Notes under the pieces: model-generated
The model's input: only the letters and a program-made list of their open reading frames with translations
Told to the model about the DNA's origin: nothing
Database searches by the model: none
Assembly (NCBI GenBank): GCA_040004035.1
Contig: JAMPLN010000017.1
Origin: Microcoleus vaginatus_C
GTDB lineage: Bacteria; Cyanobacteriota; Cyanobacteriia; Cyanobacteriales; Microcoleaceae
DNA length: 64,000 nucleotides
Strand: one strand, 5' to 3'
Part shown: positions 36,038 to 44,936 of the stretch, in pieces
Numbering within the stretch: position 1 is the first letter of the stretch
How the letters are laid out: every line of letters starts with the position of its first letter
Position numbers and translations under genes: made by a program

Positions 36038-36877
36038 ATGAACATATCCATTATTGGTGATCAAAATTACATTTTGGGGATAGCAGCCCTGCTGAAATCC
36101 ATAGAACTCAATGTTACCGAAGATCCGAATTTGCCTGTCAACGTTACTGTGGTATCAACAGGTATAAATACACAGCAAAAGGAAAAGTTGCAGAAGTGCT
36201 GCAAATACGAGATTGAATGGGAAGAAGTTAAGCCGAATTACGGGGGATTGCTGTCCATATCGGGTTCTAAGCTGACTTACGCGAGATTGGAACCGGACAA
36301 ATACACCAAGGCAAAAGACAGACTGATTTGGCTCGACAGCGACATGATAGTTTTGGGCAGCTTAGATCCTCTGTGGAACTTAGACTTTGAAGGAATGCCC
36401 GTAGCTGCAGCGCTCAATGTTTGGGGAAATCCAAACAACCCGGCTGATAAAAAACCTTATTTCAATGCAGGTCTCTTAGTTTTTAATATGAAGCTTTGGG
36501 AGGAGGAAAAACTGTCTGAAAAAATGCTCGAAAACGCTCGTATCAACCTTTGGTGCGATTGCGACCAAGGGACATCAAATTCGGTTTTAGGGGGAAGGTG
36601 GAAGCGATTAGAGCAGATATGGAACAACCCCAATACGGAGGATATGTCAACTAGAGTGATGCACTTTATATCCAGTCCGAAACCTTGGGAAAGCCCCCAA
36701 CCTAATAAATTATGGTTGGAGATGTTGTCTCAGACACCGTTTAAGGACGACCTGCGCCCAATTAAAAATAATTCCGATTGGCTTGTGAGGCTAAATGTAA
36801 AATACAAACGATGGGAGCCGTGGGTGAGGGAACCGATCACAAAAATTAAGAGCTATCTCAAAAATAAACAAAGGTAA
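36038..36877 (+). CDS. GT8-like glycosyltransferase
   Basis: 279 residues, soluble with no signal peptide. It starts MNISIIGDQNYILGIAALLKSIE, the nucleotide-sugar entry strand of family 8 enzymes. The metal-binding DxD is in RLIWLDSDMIVLGSL (about 101-103), followed by YFNAGLLVFNMKLW and the DQGTSNSVL segment, both typical of GT8. It probably transfers galactose or glucose from a UDP-sugar to a glycan or lipid. It is isolated: no other sugar gene is within several kilobases. The region is more A/T-rich than its neighbours, including a poly-A run before the start, which hints at acquisition. Confidence 0.85.
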   Translation: MNISIIGDQNYILGIAALLKSIELNVTEDPNLPVNVTVVSTGINTQQKEKLQKCCKYEIEWEEVKPNYGGLLSISGSKLTYARLEPDKYTKAKDRLIWLDSDMIVLGSLDPLWNLDFEGMPVAAALNVWGNPNNPADKKPYFNAGLLVFNMKLWEEEKLSEKMLENARINLWCDCDQGTSNSVLGGRWKRLEQIWNNPNTEDMSTRVMHFISSPKPWESPQPNKLWLEMLSQTPFKDDLRPIKNNSDWLVRLNVKYKRWEPWVREPITKIKSYLKNKQR

Positions 36878-37501
36878 TACCTTTTGAGATTTGAGATTTG
36901 AGATTTGAGATTTTGAGATTTTGAGATTTAAAAATTCGGAAAGACTGATAACTAATGACTATCGGGGTTTGGATCGCGGGCCTGCCGTTGCATTATTTTT
37001 TGAAACTGGTGTAACTTAAGGCAGGATGCCTATTTCCCGATCATTGCTTGAGGGGCAACGACTGATGCCTCTCAAGCACATTCATCTTTGGTGGAACAGG
37101 CAGGATGCCTGTTTCCGAAGTATTTTGGTGAAAAAACCTGGTTTCTGCGTAATTCCTGCTGTGGTGGAACAGACATTCTGCGCGTTTCCCCATAAAAAGA
37201 TTTATCTGGGGTAGAACAGGCTGTACGATCGACTCAGAAGCCTTGTACATCGGGTTAAGCCAGCAGCAACGGAACGCTGAGAGCATTTTACCAGAGGATT
37301 TGTATTATACAACACCATCTTACCAACAACAATTAAAATAGTTTGGACTTGATGATATCTTTCACCATTTTTCGATCGAACTCTTCGCGGGGGGGCTTCC
37401 CCTAGCTGCGAAAGTTGAGAGGTTTCAGCCTCCGACTTGTGAAAATTGGTGCAAAATGTCAAATTAATCCTTAACCTTGTCCAATTACCAATTACGAACC
37501 T
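36878..37501. repeat. Repeat-rich intergenic region before carB
   Basis: This stretch of about 620 bp has no supported gene. It contains a gagattt microsatellite (about 36885-36930); two partly matching blocks with caggatgcctgtttcc or caggatgcctatttcc (37022-37040, 37098-37118); a ctggtttctgc repeat of the aaacccggttt family (37137-37150); and a short stem cttcgc...gcgaag near 37384-37410. The last 100 bp presumably hold the carB promoter, but no clear box is seen. Confidence 0.5.
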
Positions 37502-40500
37502 ATGCCCCGTCGTCAAGACTTAAAAAAAATTCTTCTCATTGGTTCCGGTCCAATTGTTATCGGTCAAGCGTGCGAATTTGACTATTCAGGGACACAAGCT
37601 TGCAAAGCTTTGCGAGAAGAAGGTTTTGAAGTAGTGTTGGTGAATTCCAACCCTGCAACGATTATGACCGATCCGGAAACTGCCGATCGCATTTACATCG
37701 AACCTCTAACGCCAGCCATCCTCGAACAAATCATCGCTAAAGAAAGACCTCAAGCAATTTTACCGACTATGGGCGGTCAAACAGCGCTAAATTTAGCAGT
37801 GGCAGTCGCTAAAAATGGCGTTTTAGATAAATACAACGTCGAGTTGATTGGTGCTAAGTTGCCAGCAATTGAAATGGCAGAAGATCGGCTATTATTTAAG
37901 GAAGCGATGGCGCGAATTGGGGTCGCAGTTTGCCCTTCTGGAATTGCCAACACTCTCGACGAAGCCAAAGCAATTGGCCACCAAATCGGTAGTTATCCGT
38001 TAATTATTCGTCCTGCTTTTACAATGGGAGGCACGGGAGGCGGCATTTCTTACAATCAAGAAGAGTTTGAAGAAATGGCACAAAGCGGGATTGACGCCAG
38101 TCCGGTATCGCAAATTTTGATCGAACAATCTTTGATTGGCTGGAAAGAGTACGAACTCGAAGTAATGCGGGATTTGGCAGATAATGTAGTGATTATTTGT
38201 TCGATCGAGAATCTCGACCCGATGGGCGTCCACACCGGCGATTCTATCACCGTCGCTCCGGCGCAAACTCTTACAGACAAAGAATATCAGCGCCTGCGGG
38301 ATGCTTCGGTGAAAATTATTCGCGAAATCGGAGTAGAAACTGGTGGTTCTAATATTCAATTTGCCGTCAATCCTGTCAACGGAGATTTCATCGTTATTGA
38401 AATGAACCCTCGGGTTTCCCGTTCCTCCGCCTTGGCCTCGAAAGCAACTGGTTTCCCCATTGCAAAAATGGCGGCAAAATTAGCGGTAGGTTACAGCCTA
38501 GACGAAATTTCCAACGATATTACCAAGAAAACTCCGGCGTCTTTTGAGCCGACAATTGACTACGTGGTGACGAAAATTCCCCGATTTGCCTTTGAAAAGT
38601 TCCCTGGTTCCGAACCGACTTTGACAACGCAAATGAAGTCAGTAGGAGAGGTAATGGCGATCGGGCGAAGCTTCAACGAATCCTTCCAAAAAGCACTGCG
38701 GGGATTGGAAACAGGCCGCGCGGGTTTCGGGTGCGACAAACCGGAAAAGTTGCCGAGTTTGGAACAAATTCGCGCCGGATTGCGGACACCAAATCCCGAT
38801 CGCATTTTTACAGTTCGCCACGCGATGATGATGGGAATGTCGGTGGAAGATATCTTCGAGTTTACAGGAATTGATCCTTGGTTTTTGGATAAAATGCAGG
38901 AATTGCTGGAAACTGAGAAGTTCTTGAAACGAACGCGGTTGGATCAGTTGACAAAAGAGACAATGTTTGAAGTAAAGCAGTTGGGTTTTAGCGATCGCCA
39001 AATTGCTTACGCCACCAAAACCTCGGAAGATCAAGTCCGCGCTTACCGCAAAGAGTTAGGCGTAATTCCGGTTTACAAAACAGTCGATACCTGTGCCGCT
39101 GAATTTGAAGCGTTTACACCGTATTATTATTCCACCTACGAAGCGGGAGCTGCAATTTGGGAATTGGGCGATGAAGAAAAGAAAGTTTCGCCTGTAGGCC
39201 ACAGTCTCGCGCCGGAGTCGGAAGTTTTGCCTTCTACCAAACGAAAAGTGATGATTTTAGGTGGCGGGCCGAACCGCATCGGACAGGGAATTGAGTTTGA
39301 TTACTGCTGCTGTCACGCTTCCTATTCCCTAGGAGAAGACGGCTTTGAGACAATTATGGTCAACTCGAACCCGGAGACGGTTTCGACGGATTATGATACG
39401 AGCGATCGCCTGTATTTTGAACCGTTAACCAAAGAAGATGTTCTCAACATCATCGAAGCCGAAAATCCCGAGGGAGTAATTATTCAGTTTGGCGGGCAAA
39501 CGCCGCTGAAATTAGCGGTTCCTTTACAAAAATCTCTGGAAAATCATCCCGATGTACAAACAAAAATCTGGGGAACTTCGCCGGATTCCATTGATACTGC
39601 TGAAGACAGGGAGCGATTTGAAAAGATTCTGCGGGAATTGGATATTCAGCAAGCTGCTAACGGTTTAGCCCGCAGTTTTGAGGATGCTTTAATAGTAGCT
39701 CAACGGATTGGTTATCCGGTAGTGGTGCGACCGAGTTACGTATTGGGCGGGCGAGCCATGGAAATTGTTTATTCCGATACGGAATTGGAACGTTACATGA
39801 CCTATGCCGTGCTAGTAGAACCCGATCATCCGATTTTAATTGATAAGTTCTTGGAGAATGCGATCGAGGTGGATGTCGATGCGATCGCCGATGTGACGGG
39901 CAATGTGACGATCGGCGGTATTATGGAGCACATCGAGGAAGCGGGAATCCACTCTGGCGACTCTGCTTGTTCTATCCCTTACCAAACGCTTTCGGATGCA
40001 GCTTTGGCAACAATCCGCCGCTGGACTGTAGAATTAGCAAAATCCTTGAAAGTAATCGGGTTGATGAATATTCAATTTGCTGTTCAAGGGGAAGAAGTTT
40101 TCATTTTGGAAGCTAACCCGCGCGCTTCTCGAACAGTGCCTTTTGTGTCCAAGGCGATCGGAGTTCCCTTAGCAAAAATGGCTTCGCGAGTCATGTCTGG
40201 CAAAACTCTAAAAGCTTTGGGTTTTACTGAAGAGATTATACCCACTCATGTTTCGGTAAAAGAAGCTGTATTGCCCTTTGCTAAGTTCCCCGGAACTGAT
40301 ACCTTGTTAGGGCCAGAAATGCGATCGACCGGCGAAGTCATGGGAATTGACACCGATTTTGGCAAAGCCTTTGCCAAAGCTCAATTAGGTGCCGGACAAA
40401 TGATGCCGCTGTTTGGAACTGTGCTGGTTTCGATGCGCGAGCGCGACAAACTAGCAGTTGTACCCGTTGTCAAGGAATTCTTAGAATTGGGTTTCAAAGT

Positions 40501-40813
40501 AGTCGCAACTCACGGGACACGCAAAGTTTTGCAAGAGCAAGGTTTAGAGGTAGATTTAGAATTGAAACTGCACGAAGGGCGACCAAATTTGTTGGATTCG
40601 ATCAAGAATGAGAAAATTCAACTAATTATCACCACACCTTCCGGCGAAGAATCCCGGGCCGACGGAATCTTTATCCGCCGCACAGCTTTGACTTACAAAA
40701 TCCCGATTATTACGACAATAGCCGGTGCCAAAGCGACAGCAGCGGGAATTCGATCGCTCAAATCCCACCCGATGGAAGTAAAAGCAATCCAAGACTATTA
40801 CCCGCAAACCTAG
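37502..40813 (+). CDS. carB: Carbamoyl-phosphate synthase large subunit
   Basis: 1103 residues, full length, with the expected internal duplication. Each half has an ATP-grasp: MGGTGGGISYN and VIEMNPRVSRSSALASKATG in the first, and VRPSYVLGGRAMEIVYS and ILEANPRASRTVPFVSKAIG in the second. The C-terminal allosteric MGS domain (about 960-1100) contains VVATHGTRKVLQEQG. It builds carbamoyl phosphate for arginine and pyrimidine synthesis together with a CarA glutaminase, which is not in the window. The gene is unlinked from carA and not in an operon here. Confidence 0.98.
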   Translation: MPRRQDLKKILLIGSGPIVIGQACEFDYSGTQACKALREEGFEVVLVNSNPATIMTDPETADRIYIEPLTPAILEQIIAKERPQAILPTMGGQTALNLAVAVAKNGVLDKYNVELIGAKLPAIEMAEDRLLFKEAMARIGVAVCPSGIANTLDEAKAIGHQIGSYPLIIRPAFTMGGTGGGISYNQEEFEEMAQSGIDASPVSQILIEQSLIGWKEYELEVMRDLADNVVIICSIENLDPMGVHTGDSITVAPAQTLTDKEYQRLRDASVKIIREIGVETGGSNIQFAVNPVNGDFIVIEMNPRVSRSSALASKATGFPIAKMAAKLAVGYSLDEISNDITKKTPASFEPTIDYVVTKIPRFAFEKFPGSEPTLTTQMKSVGEVMAIGRSFNESFQKALRGLETGRAGFGCDKPEKLPSLEQIRAGLRTPNPDRIFTVRHAMMMGMSVEDIFEFTGIDPWFLDKMQELLETEKFLKRTRLDQLTKETMFEVKQLGFSDRQIAYATKTSEDQVRAYRKELGVIPVYKTVDTCAAEFEAFTPYYYSTYEAGAAIWELGDEEKKVSPVGHSLAPESEVLPSTKRKVMILGGGPNRIGQGIEFDYCCCHASYSLGEDGFETIMVNSNPETVSTDYDTSDRLYFEPLTKEDVLNIIEAENPEGVIIQFGGQTPLKLAVPLQKSLENHPDVQTKIWGTSPDSIDTAEDRERFEKILRELDIQQAANGLARSFEDALIVAQRIGYPVVVRPSYVLGGRAMEIVYSDTELERYMTYAVLVEPDHPILIDKFLENAIEVDVDAIADVTGNVTIGGIMEHIEEAGIHSGDSACSIPYQTLSDAALATIRRWTVELAKSLKVIGLMNIQFAVQGEEVFILEANPRASRTVPFVSKAIGVPLAKMASRVMSGKTLKALGFTEEIIPTHVSVKEAVLPFAKFPGTDTLLGPEMRSTGEVMGIDTDFGKAFAKAQLGAGQMMPLFGTVLVSMRERDKLAVVPVVKEFLELGFKVVATHGTRKVLQEQGLEVDLELKLHEGRPNLLDSIKNEKIQLIITTPSGEESRADGIFIRRTALTYKIPIITTIAGAKATAAGIRSLKSHPMEVKAIQDYYPQT

Positions 40814-40831
40814 ACTGCGAAACACTCAAAG

Positions 40832-40912
40832 GTAGGGTGTGCACCGCGCACCTTACCCACAACATAGGGTGCACACCACCAAAACCTAAACATAGGGTGT
40901 GCACCATCAAAA
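40832..40912. repeat. Three copies of tagggtg(tg)cacc after carB
   Basis: The motif tagggtgtgcacc (or tagggtgcacacc) occurs three times in about 80 bp, the first with an inverted partner (ggtgcacac/gcgcacctta). It is a short tandem or inverted dispersed repeat located between the carB stop and a convergent small gene. Confidence 0.6.
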
Positions 40913-40913
40913 C

Positions 40914-41168
40914 CTAATCTGCATCGGAATCCAAAACTCCGCTAGACATCATCAACCTCGGCCAAACTAACAAGAAAAAACCCATCCAAGCTAATAAAGG
41001 AATTGCGACTAAAACAGTTATCCAAACAGTTTTTAATAAAAACCAACTACCGCTAATCAGGCTAGTACCAGTTAAAAGAATCGACCAAGGCTGACACCAC
41101 CAAGGTTTGTAACTCCAAGGACTAATAGATTTTTGATCGGAAAGTTTTTTATCAGAAATAGATTTCAT
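40914..41168 (-). CDS. Small two-helix membrane protein
   Basis: 84 residues. A charged, cytosolic-looking N-terminus is followed by WSYKPWWCQPWSILLTG, and two predicted membrane helices (SILLTGTSLISGSWFLL and VWITVLVAIPLLAWMGFFLLVW). The Trp/Cys-rich lead-in just before the first helix is distinctive and appears to be a cyanobacterial signature. It lacks catalytic motifs. The function is unknown; a membrane-complex accessory role is possible but not shown. Confidence 0.72.
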   Translation of the reverse strand: MKSISDKKLSDQKSISPWSYKPWWCQPWSILLTGTSLISGSWFLLKTVWITVLVAIPLLAWMGFFLLVWPRLMMSSGVLDSDAD

Positions 41169-41220
41169 ATTTTTAGTAATTTTTTAGGGATAATAGTCTG
41201 GCTAGCTGGATTAACGTAGG

Positions 41221-41823
41221 TTAAACATTCATCACCTCTTCTGCTGTCAGCGTTAATTCGGGAAAAGTCCGCGATACAATTCGTTCGCTGCCTTTAAACG
41301 CGCTTCTTTGATAGTTGCCCTCTGCATCCAAAAGGTGGACAAATACAGTTGGAACTTTGGGATTTCCCAGAAATTCTCTGCTACCAATTGCTAAATAATC
41401 GACTATCCAATATTCTACAATTCCCAAACGCCGATATTCGTCCAATTTGTCTATATAATCGTCCTCCCAATTCGTCGATGTTACTTCCACTGCCAGTTGA
41501 ATTGGTTCCCGCAATGCAGAATAAGCAGAACGGTTCGAGCGCCACAAGTCGCGATCTATTACGCTGACATCCGGTCTCCGCCCTTGTTCGATTCCGGCTT
41601 TAGTTACAGTTCTGATAACGGCGGTATTGTTGACTACATAATTCAAATTCAGTCGCCGGATTTCATCATTGAAGCCAAATAACATGAAATTAGCAACATC
41701 AGCATAATTTCTTGTGGAATTCCTCTCTACAATTTCTCCATTTACCAGTTCATATAGTCCATCTTCGGGACATTCTACAAGGAATTGGTCAAAGGTTAAT
41801 TTCTGTGTGACTGTTGCAATCAT
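41221..41823 (-). CDS. Uma2 family PD-(D/E)XK protein
   Basis: 200 residues. The family entry TFDQFLVECPEDGLYELVNGEIVE, then the nuclease core Asp in RRPDVSVIDRDLW and LAVEVTSTNWEDDYIDKLDEYRRLG fit the restriction-like fold, with the acidic residue of VEV and a Lys in the following helix. Uma2 genes are extremely numerous in cyanobacteria. They are annotated as putative endonucleases, though activity has rarely been tested. It is single, minus strand, between two intergenic regions; no partner is evident. Confidence 0.88.
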   Translation of the reverse strand: MIATVTQKLTFDQFLVECPEDGLYELVNGEIVERNSTRNYADVANFMLFGFNDEIRRLNLNYVVNNTAVIRTVTKAGIEQGRRPDVSVIDRDLWRSNRSAYSALREPIQLAVEVTSTNWEDDYIDKLDEYRRLGIVEYWIVDYLAIGSREFLGNPKVPTVFVHLLDAEGNYQRSAFKGSERIVSRTFPELTLTAEEVMNV

Positions 41824-42067
41824 AAGATTTATCCTTATTTTGCACTAATACTATTAGTCTATATTACCACAGGCAGGAAGAAATTTGTTTTTTTGACTGC
41901 AGACATCCAATTCTCAAATCTAAAATATACAATCAAAAATAAAAAATCGATTCACGTAAATGGTAAAATGCGATCGCCCTAGCAATTTGCACTTAAATTT
42001 GTTACTGACTTGATACAGTAAAGTAATAAACCTAGAAATCGAGCCACTCCCAGGTCAACCCCGAACC

Positions 42068-42730
42068 ATGAGACTAGACGAAGCCGTAGAATTTGCCGAA
42101 AACCCAGAGCCGCGCTGTCCCTGCGTCCTCCTGCTGGACACCTCCGGCTCCATGCAAGGCGCACCCATAGATGCCTTGAATGAGGGGCTGGAAATTTTTA
42201 GGAATGACCTAATTAAAGACGAACTAGCTAAAAAGCGAGTCGAAGTCGCGATTATTTCATTTGACAATAATATCAAAGTCGTGCAAGACTTCGTGACCGC
42301 CGACCAGTTCGAGACGCCACTGCTGACAGCTCAAGGACAAACCCACATGGGCGCAGGCATTCAGCTAGCATTAGATACCATTGCGGCCCGCAAATCCGAA
42401 TACCGCAACAACGGCATTACCTACTACCGCCCGTGGGTATTTATGATTACTGACGGCGAACCTCAAGGTGAATCCGACGATGTTGTGGAAATAGCAGCAC
42501 AGCGGATTAAAGAGGAAGAAACTAACAAGCGCGTGGCATTTTTTGCAGTCGGAGTGGAAGGTGCTAATATCACCCGTTTGGCGCAAATTGTCGAGCGCAC
42601 GCCTGTAAAATTGAGAGGATTAGACTTTAGAGAGATGTTCATCTGGCTATCGGCTAGTATGCAGAGAGTTTCTCACTCAAAAATTGATGAACAAGTAGCA
42701 CTGCCGCCACCCGGATGGGGAACTGTTTAG
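42068..42730 (+). CDS. TerY-like von Willebrand A domain protein
   Basis: 220 residues, a stand-alone VWA. The MIDAS is complete: DTSGSMQG (about 26), the Thr of AQGQTHMGAG and the Asp of MITDGEPQGE, so it should bind a divalent metal and a protein partner. It lacks a signal peptide. Together with the PP2C and kinase genes downstream it forms the VWA-PP2C-kinase trio called the TerY-P triad in comparative genomics. In such sets the VWA protein is thought to act as a metal-dependent adaptor. The gap to the PP2C gene is 177 bp and contains cattagt-type repeats. Confidence 0.88.
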   Translation: MRLDEAVEFAENPEPRCPCVLLLDTSGSMQGAPIDALNEGLEIFRNDLIKDELAKKRVEVAIISFDNNIKVVQDFVTADQFETPLLTAQGQTHMGAGIQLALDTIAARKSEYRNNGITYYRPWVFMITDGEPQGESDDVVEIAAQRIKEEETNKRVAFFAVGVEGANITRLAQIVERTPVKLRGLDFREMFIWLSASMQRVSHSKIDEQVALPPPGWGTV

Positions 42731-42907
42731 TCATTAGTGGGAAGCCCTTGGTCATTAGTAAGTGACCAGCGGTAAGTGCGGTGTGCATGGAACCCTACAT
42801 AATAAGTAAGGTGTTGTGTGCATCGCCCTACCTAATTAGGGATAAATAAACCCGTCCTGAATTTGCATAGTTTTGAATTTACAAAGTTTTGAATTAAAGA
42901 GTTATTA

Positions 42908-43693
42908 ATGGAGAATTCATCCTTCAATTGGCAAGTTGTAGCGGCATCGGTGATAGGTACCAGCCACGAAAAAAGATCGCAGCCTTGTCAAGATGCCCAC
43001 TGCTGGCGTCTCTTGCCAAACGGTGTTTTAGCGGCAGCGGTTGCCGATGGCGCGGGATCGGCAGCACTCGCGGAAGTTGGGGCAAAAATTGCTGTGGAAG
43101 CGGTTGTTGAAACGATTTGCCAGCAACAGGAAAGGCTGCCTGAAAATGACGACGAATGGCAGGTATTCTTGACAGCATCACTGCAAGTTGCGCGGGCGCA
43201 GGTGGAAGCAGAAGCGGCAGTGCGGCAAGTGGCTGCGAGAGATTTAGCCTGCACTTTAATTGCGGTTGTTGCTACGCCAGAATTAATCGCAGTTGCTCAA
43301 ATCGGCGACGGTGCGGCGGTAGCGGGTGATAGTGCAGGAAATGCGATCGCCCTGACTGTACCTCCCTGCGGCGAATACATCAACGAAACTATTTTTTTGA
43401 TTTCGCCGAATGCGATAGAAACAGCGCAATTTCAGGTACTGCGGGAAAAATTGCGACACTTGGCCGTTTTTTCCGACGGCTTGCAAATGCTAGCGCTCAA
43501 AATCCCGGAAGGCACGCCACACGGGCCGTTTTTTGCGCCTTTGTTTCGGTTTTCTGGCGAGTGGAAAGAAGAGGAAGATGCGAAACAGCAGTTAGAGTCA
43601 TTTTTGCGATCGCCCCGCGTTTCCGAACGCACCGATGATGACTTAACATTATTGTTAGCAACTTTTTCGAGTTCCGAGGCACAGGACAATTAA
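42908..43693 (+). CDS. PP2C-type protein phosphatase of the TerY-P set
   Basis: 261 residues. The PP2C metal-binding acids are present: CQDAH near the N-terminus, VADGAGSAALAEVG (about 46), FSDGLQML, and DDDLTLLLATF at the C-terminus. This shortened PP2C form is typical of TerY-P loci, where it should reverse phosphorylation by the partner kinase. It is soluble. It lies between the VWA gene and three further plus-strand genes. No membrane or sensory domain is fused. Confidence 0.88.
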   Translation: MENSSFNWQVVAASVIGTSHEKRSQPCQDAHCWRLLPNGVLAAAVADGAGSAALAEVGAKIAVEAVVETICQQQERLPENDDEWQVFLTASLQVARAQVEAEAAVRQVAARDLACTLIAVVATPELIAVAQIGDGAAVAGDSAGNAIALTVPPCGEYINETIFLISPNAIETAQFQVLREKLRHLAVFSDGLQMLALKIPEGTPHGPFFAPLFRFSGEWKEEEDAKQQLESFLRSPRVSERTDDDLTLLLATFSSSEAQDN

Positions 43694-43884
43694 AAATAGA
43701 CAGTTTGCCAAAGCCAACACCCATCTGTGTGAATTGGCGTGGATCTGCGGTTAAAAATTTCCGATTCTGAATCTTGCAACAAGTCTAATGCGTTCAACCT
43801 CATCAGCGGTGAACATTTGGTGCGGTTCTATAATAAAATCGAGGTGTCAACAATTCTGCTTTAGTTTGTACAGTAGGTCGTCGT

Positions 43885-44577
43885 TTGCAAGCACAAGAGA
43901 TTAAGGATAAGCTCAACTCCCTAATTAGCGCAGCAGATCCAATAGATCCGAGTTTAGCGAGAAGATTGGATGAAATCAATCGCTGGGTGAAAGATGTTAA
44001 ACCCGGTTCGCTAACGGCTAAAAAATTTGTGATGGCTTTTTTGCTGCAGCTTATCCGAGATTCTCAGGTTTGGCTGGCAGTTCAATCTCTACCTTCGGAA
44101 AGAGAACAGCAAGCCGCTTTTGAGTTAATGACTCCGGGGGAAAGGTATTGGTACAGCTATCTATTTCCTAAATGGCTGAGCGAAAACGATCGCAAATTTT
44201 ATATCTGGAAACAAAAACTCAAGGCCGGTAAATTCGATCCGGGTGATGATATCGTGATTCGTGCGATCGCAGCCCGAATTGTCGATCGCCAAGGCACTGT
44301 TTTGTATCGATATGTTGCCGATCTTTCTATGGCAACCGATTCGATCGTTAGCAGCCGCCAACAGCAGCCCCTCTGCATTCAAGTCACAACTCTTTCGGAT
44401 GAATTCTCTGAACAAAAATATCAGAATTGGCAACAAACTCTTCAAGATTGGGGGATTGACAGAGGATTATTTTTAAGTTATGATAAAAACGATGCAAATT
44501 TCCTGAACCAGTTAGTTAATATAGCATTATATAATAGTGATAATTTGCCCGCAGGTCGTTACCTCAAGTTCCCGTAA
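43885..44577 (+). CDS. Conserved hypothetical protein in the TerY-P locus
   Basis: 230 residues from a TTG start at 43885; the frame is open from 43837 with no ATG, so the true start is uncertain. The N-terminal part is helical (EIKDKLNSLISAADPIDPSL). The C-terminal 120 residues look like a restriction-endonuclease-like alpha/beta core: acids in FDPGDDIVIRAIAARIVD, then VADLSMATDSIVSSRQQQPL, then CIQVTTLSDEFSEQKYQNW and DRGLFLSYD. I would not call the enzyme class. It sits between the PP2C and RNase III-like genes, so it may belong to that system. Confidence 0.7.
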   Translation: MQAQEIKDKLNSLISAADPIDPSLARRLDEINRWVKDVKPGSLTAKKFVMAFLLQLIRDSQVWLAVQSLPSEREQQAAFELMTPGERYWYSYLFPKWLSENDRKFYIWKQKLKAGKFDPGDDIVIRAIAARIVDRQGTVLYRYVADLSMATDSIVSSRQQQPLCIQVTTLSDEFSEQKYQNWQQTLQDWGIDRGLFLSYDKNDANFLNQLVNIALYNSDNLPAGRYLKFP

Positions 44578-44936
44578 ATCAAGCATATCTGCTGCTGAGA
44601 ATAGTTCGACTGCTCCAAACTCTGTGAAAAAAAAATTTTTTGACTAACTCACATATTGCACAATTTTCGACAATGCCAAAAACATAACCCCCAGCCGGCT
44701 TCTGGAAAAGGTAAAACAGACCAAGATTTTCCCTCCCCTTTTCTGTTTCCGGGAGGAGTCTGCCAGACGCTGGCAACAGGTGCTTGAGACGAAGGCTAAG
44801 CAATGGGAACATTTACCGCAGCAATCAATCGGGTGAAATAACGAGCAACTCGGCCTAAATTGAATTGAGATGAGATTTGATTGAAGTGCGGTGAAATTCT
44901 GGGAAATAAAATCTAATTACATCAAAATCAAATACT
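44578..44936. other. Intergenic region within the TerY-P locus, no gene
   Basis: About 360 bp. An A/T palindrome-like run (gaaaaaaaaattttttga, about 44623-44641) could be terminator-like for the gene before it. A small stem gccagacgctggc is at 44762-44774. Nothing else, including any coding frame of interest, is seen. Confidence 0.4.
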
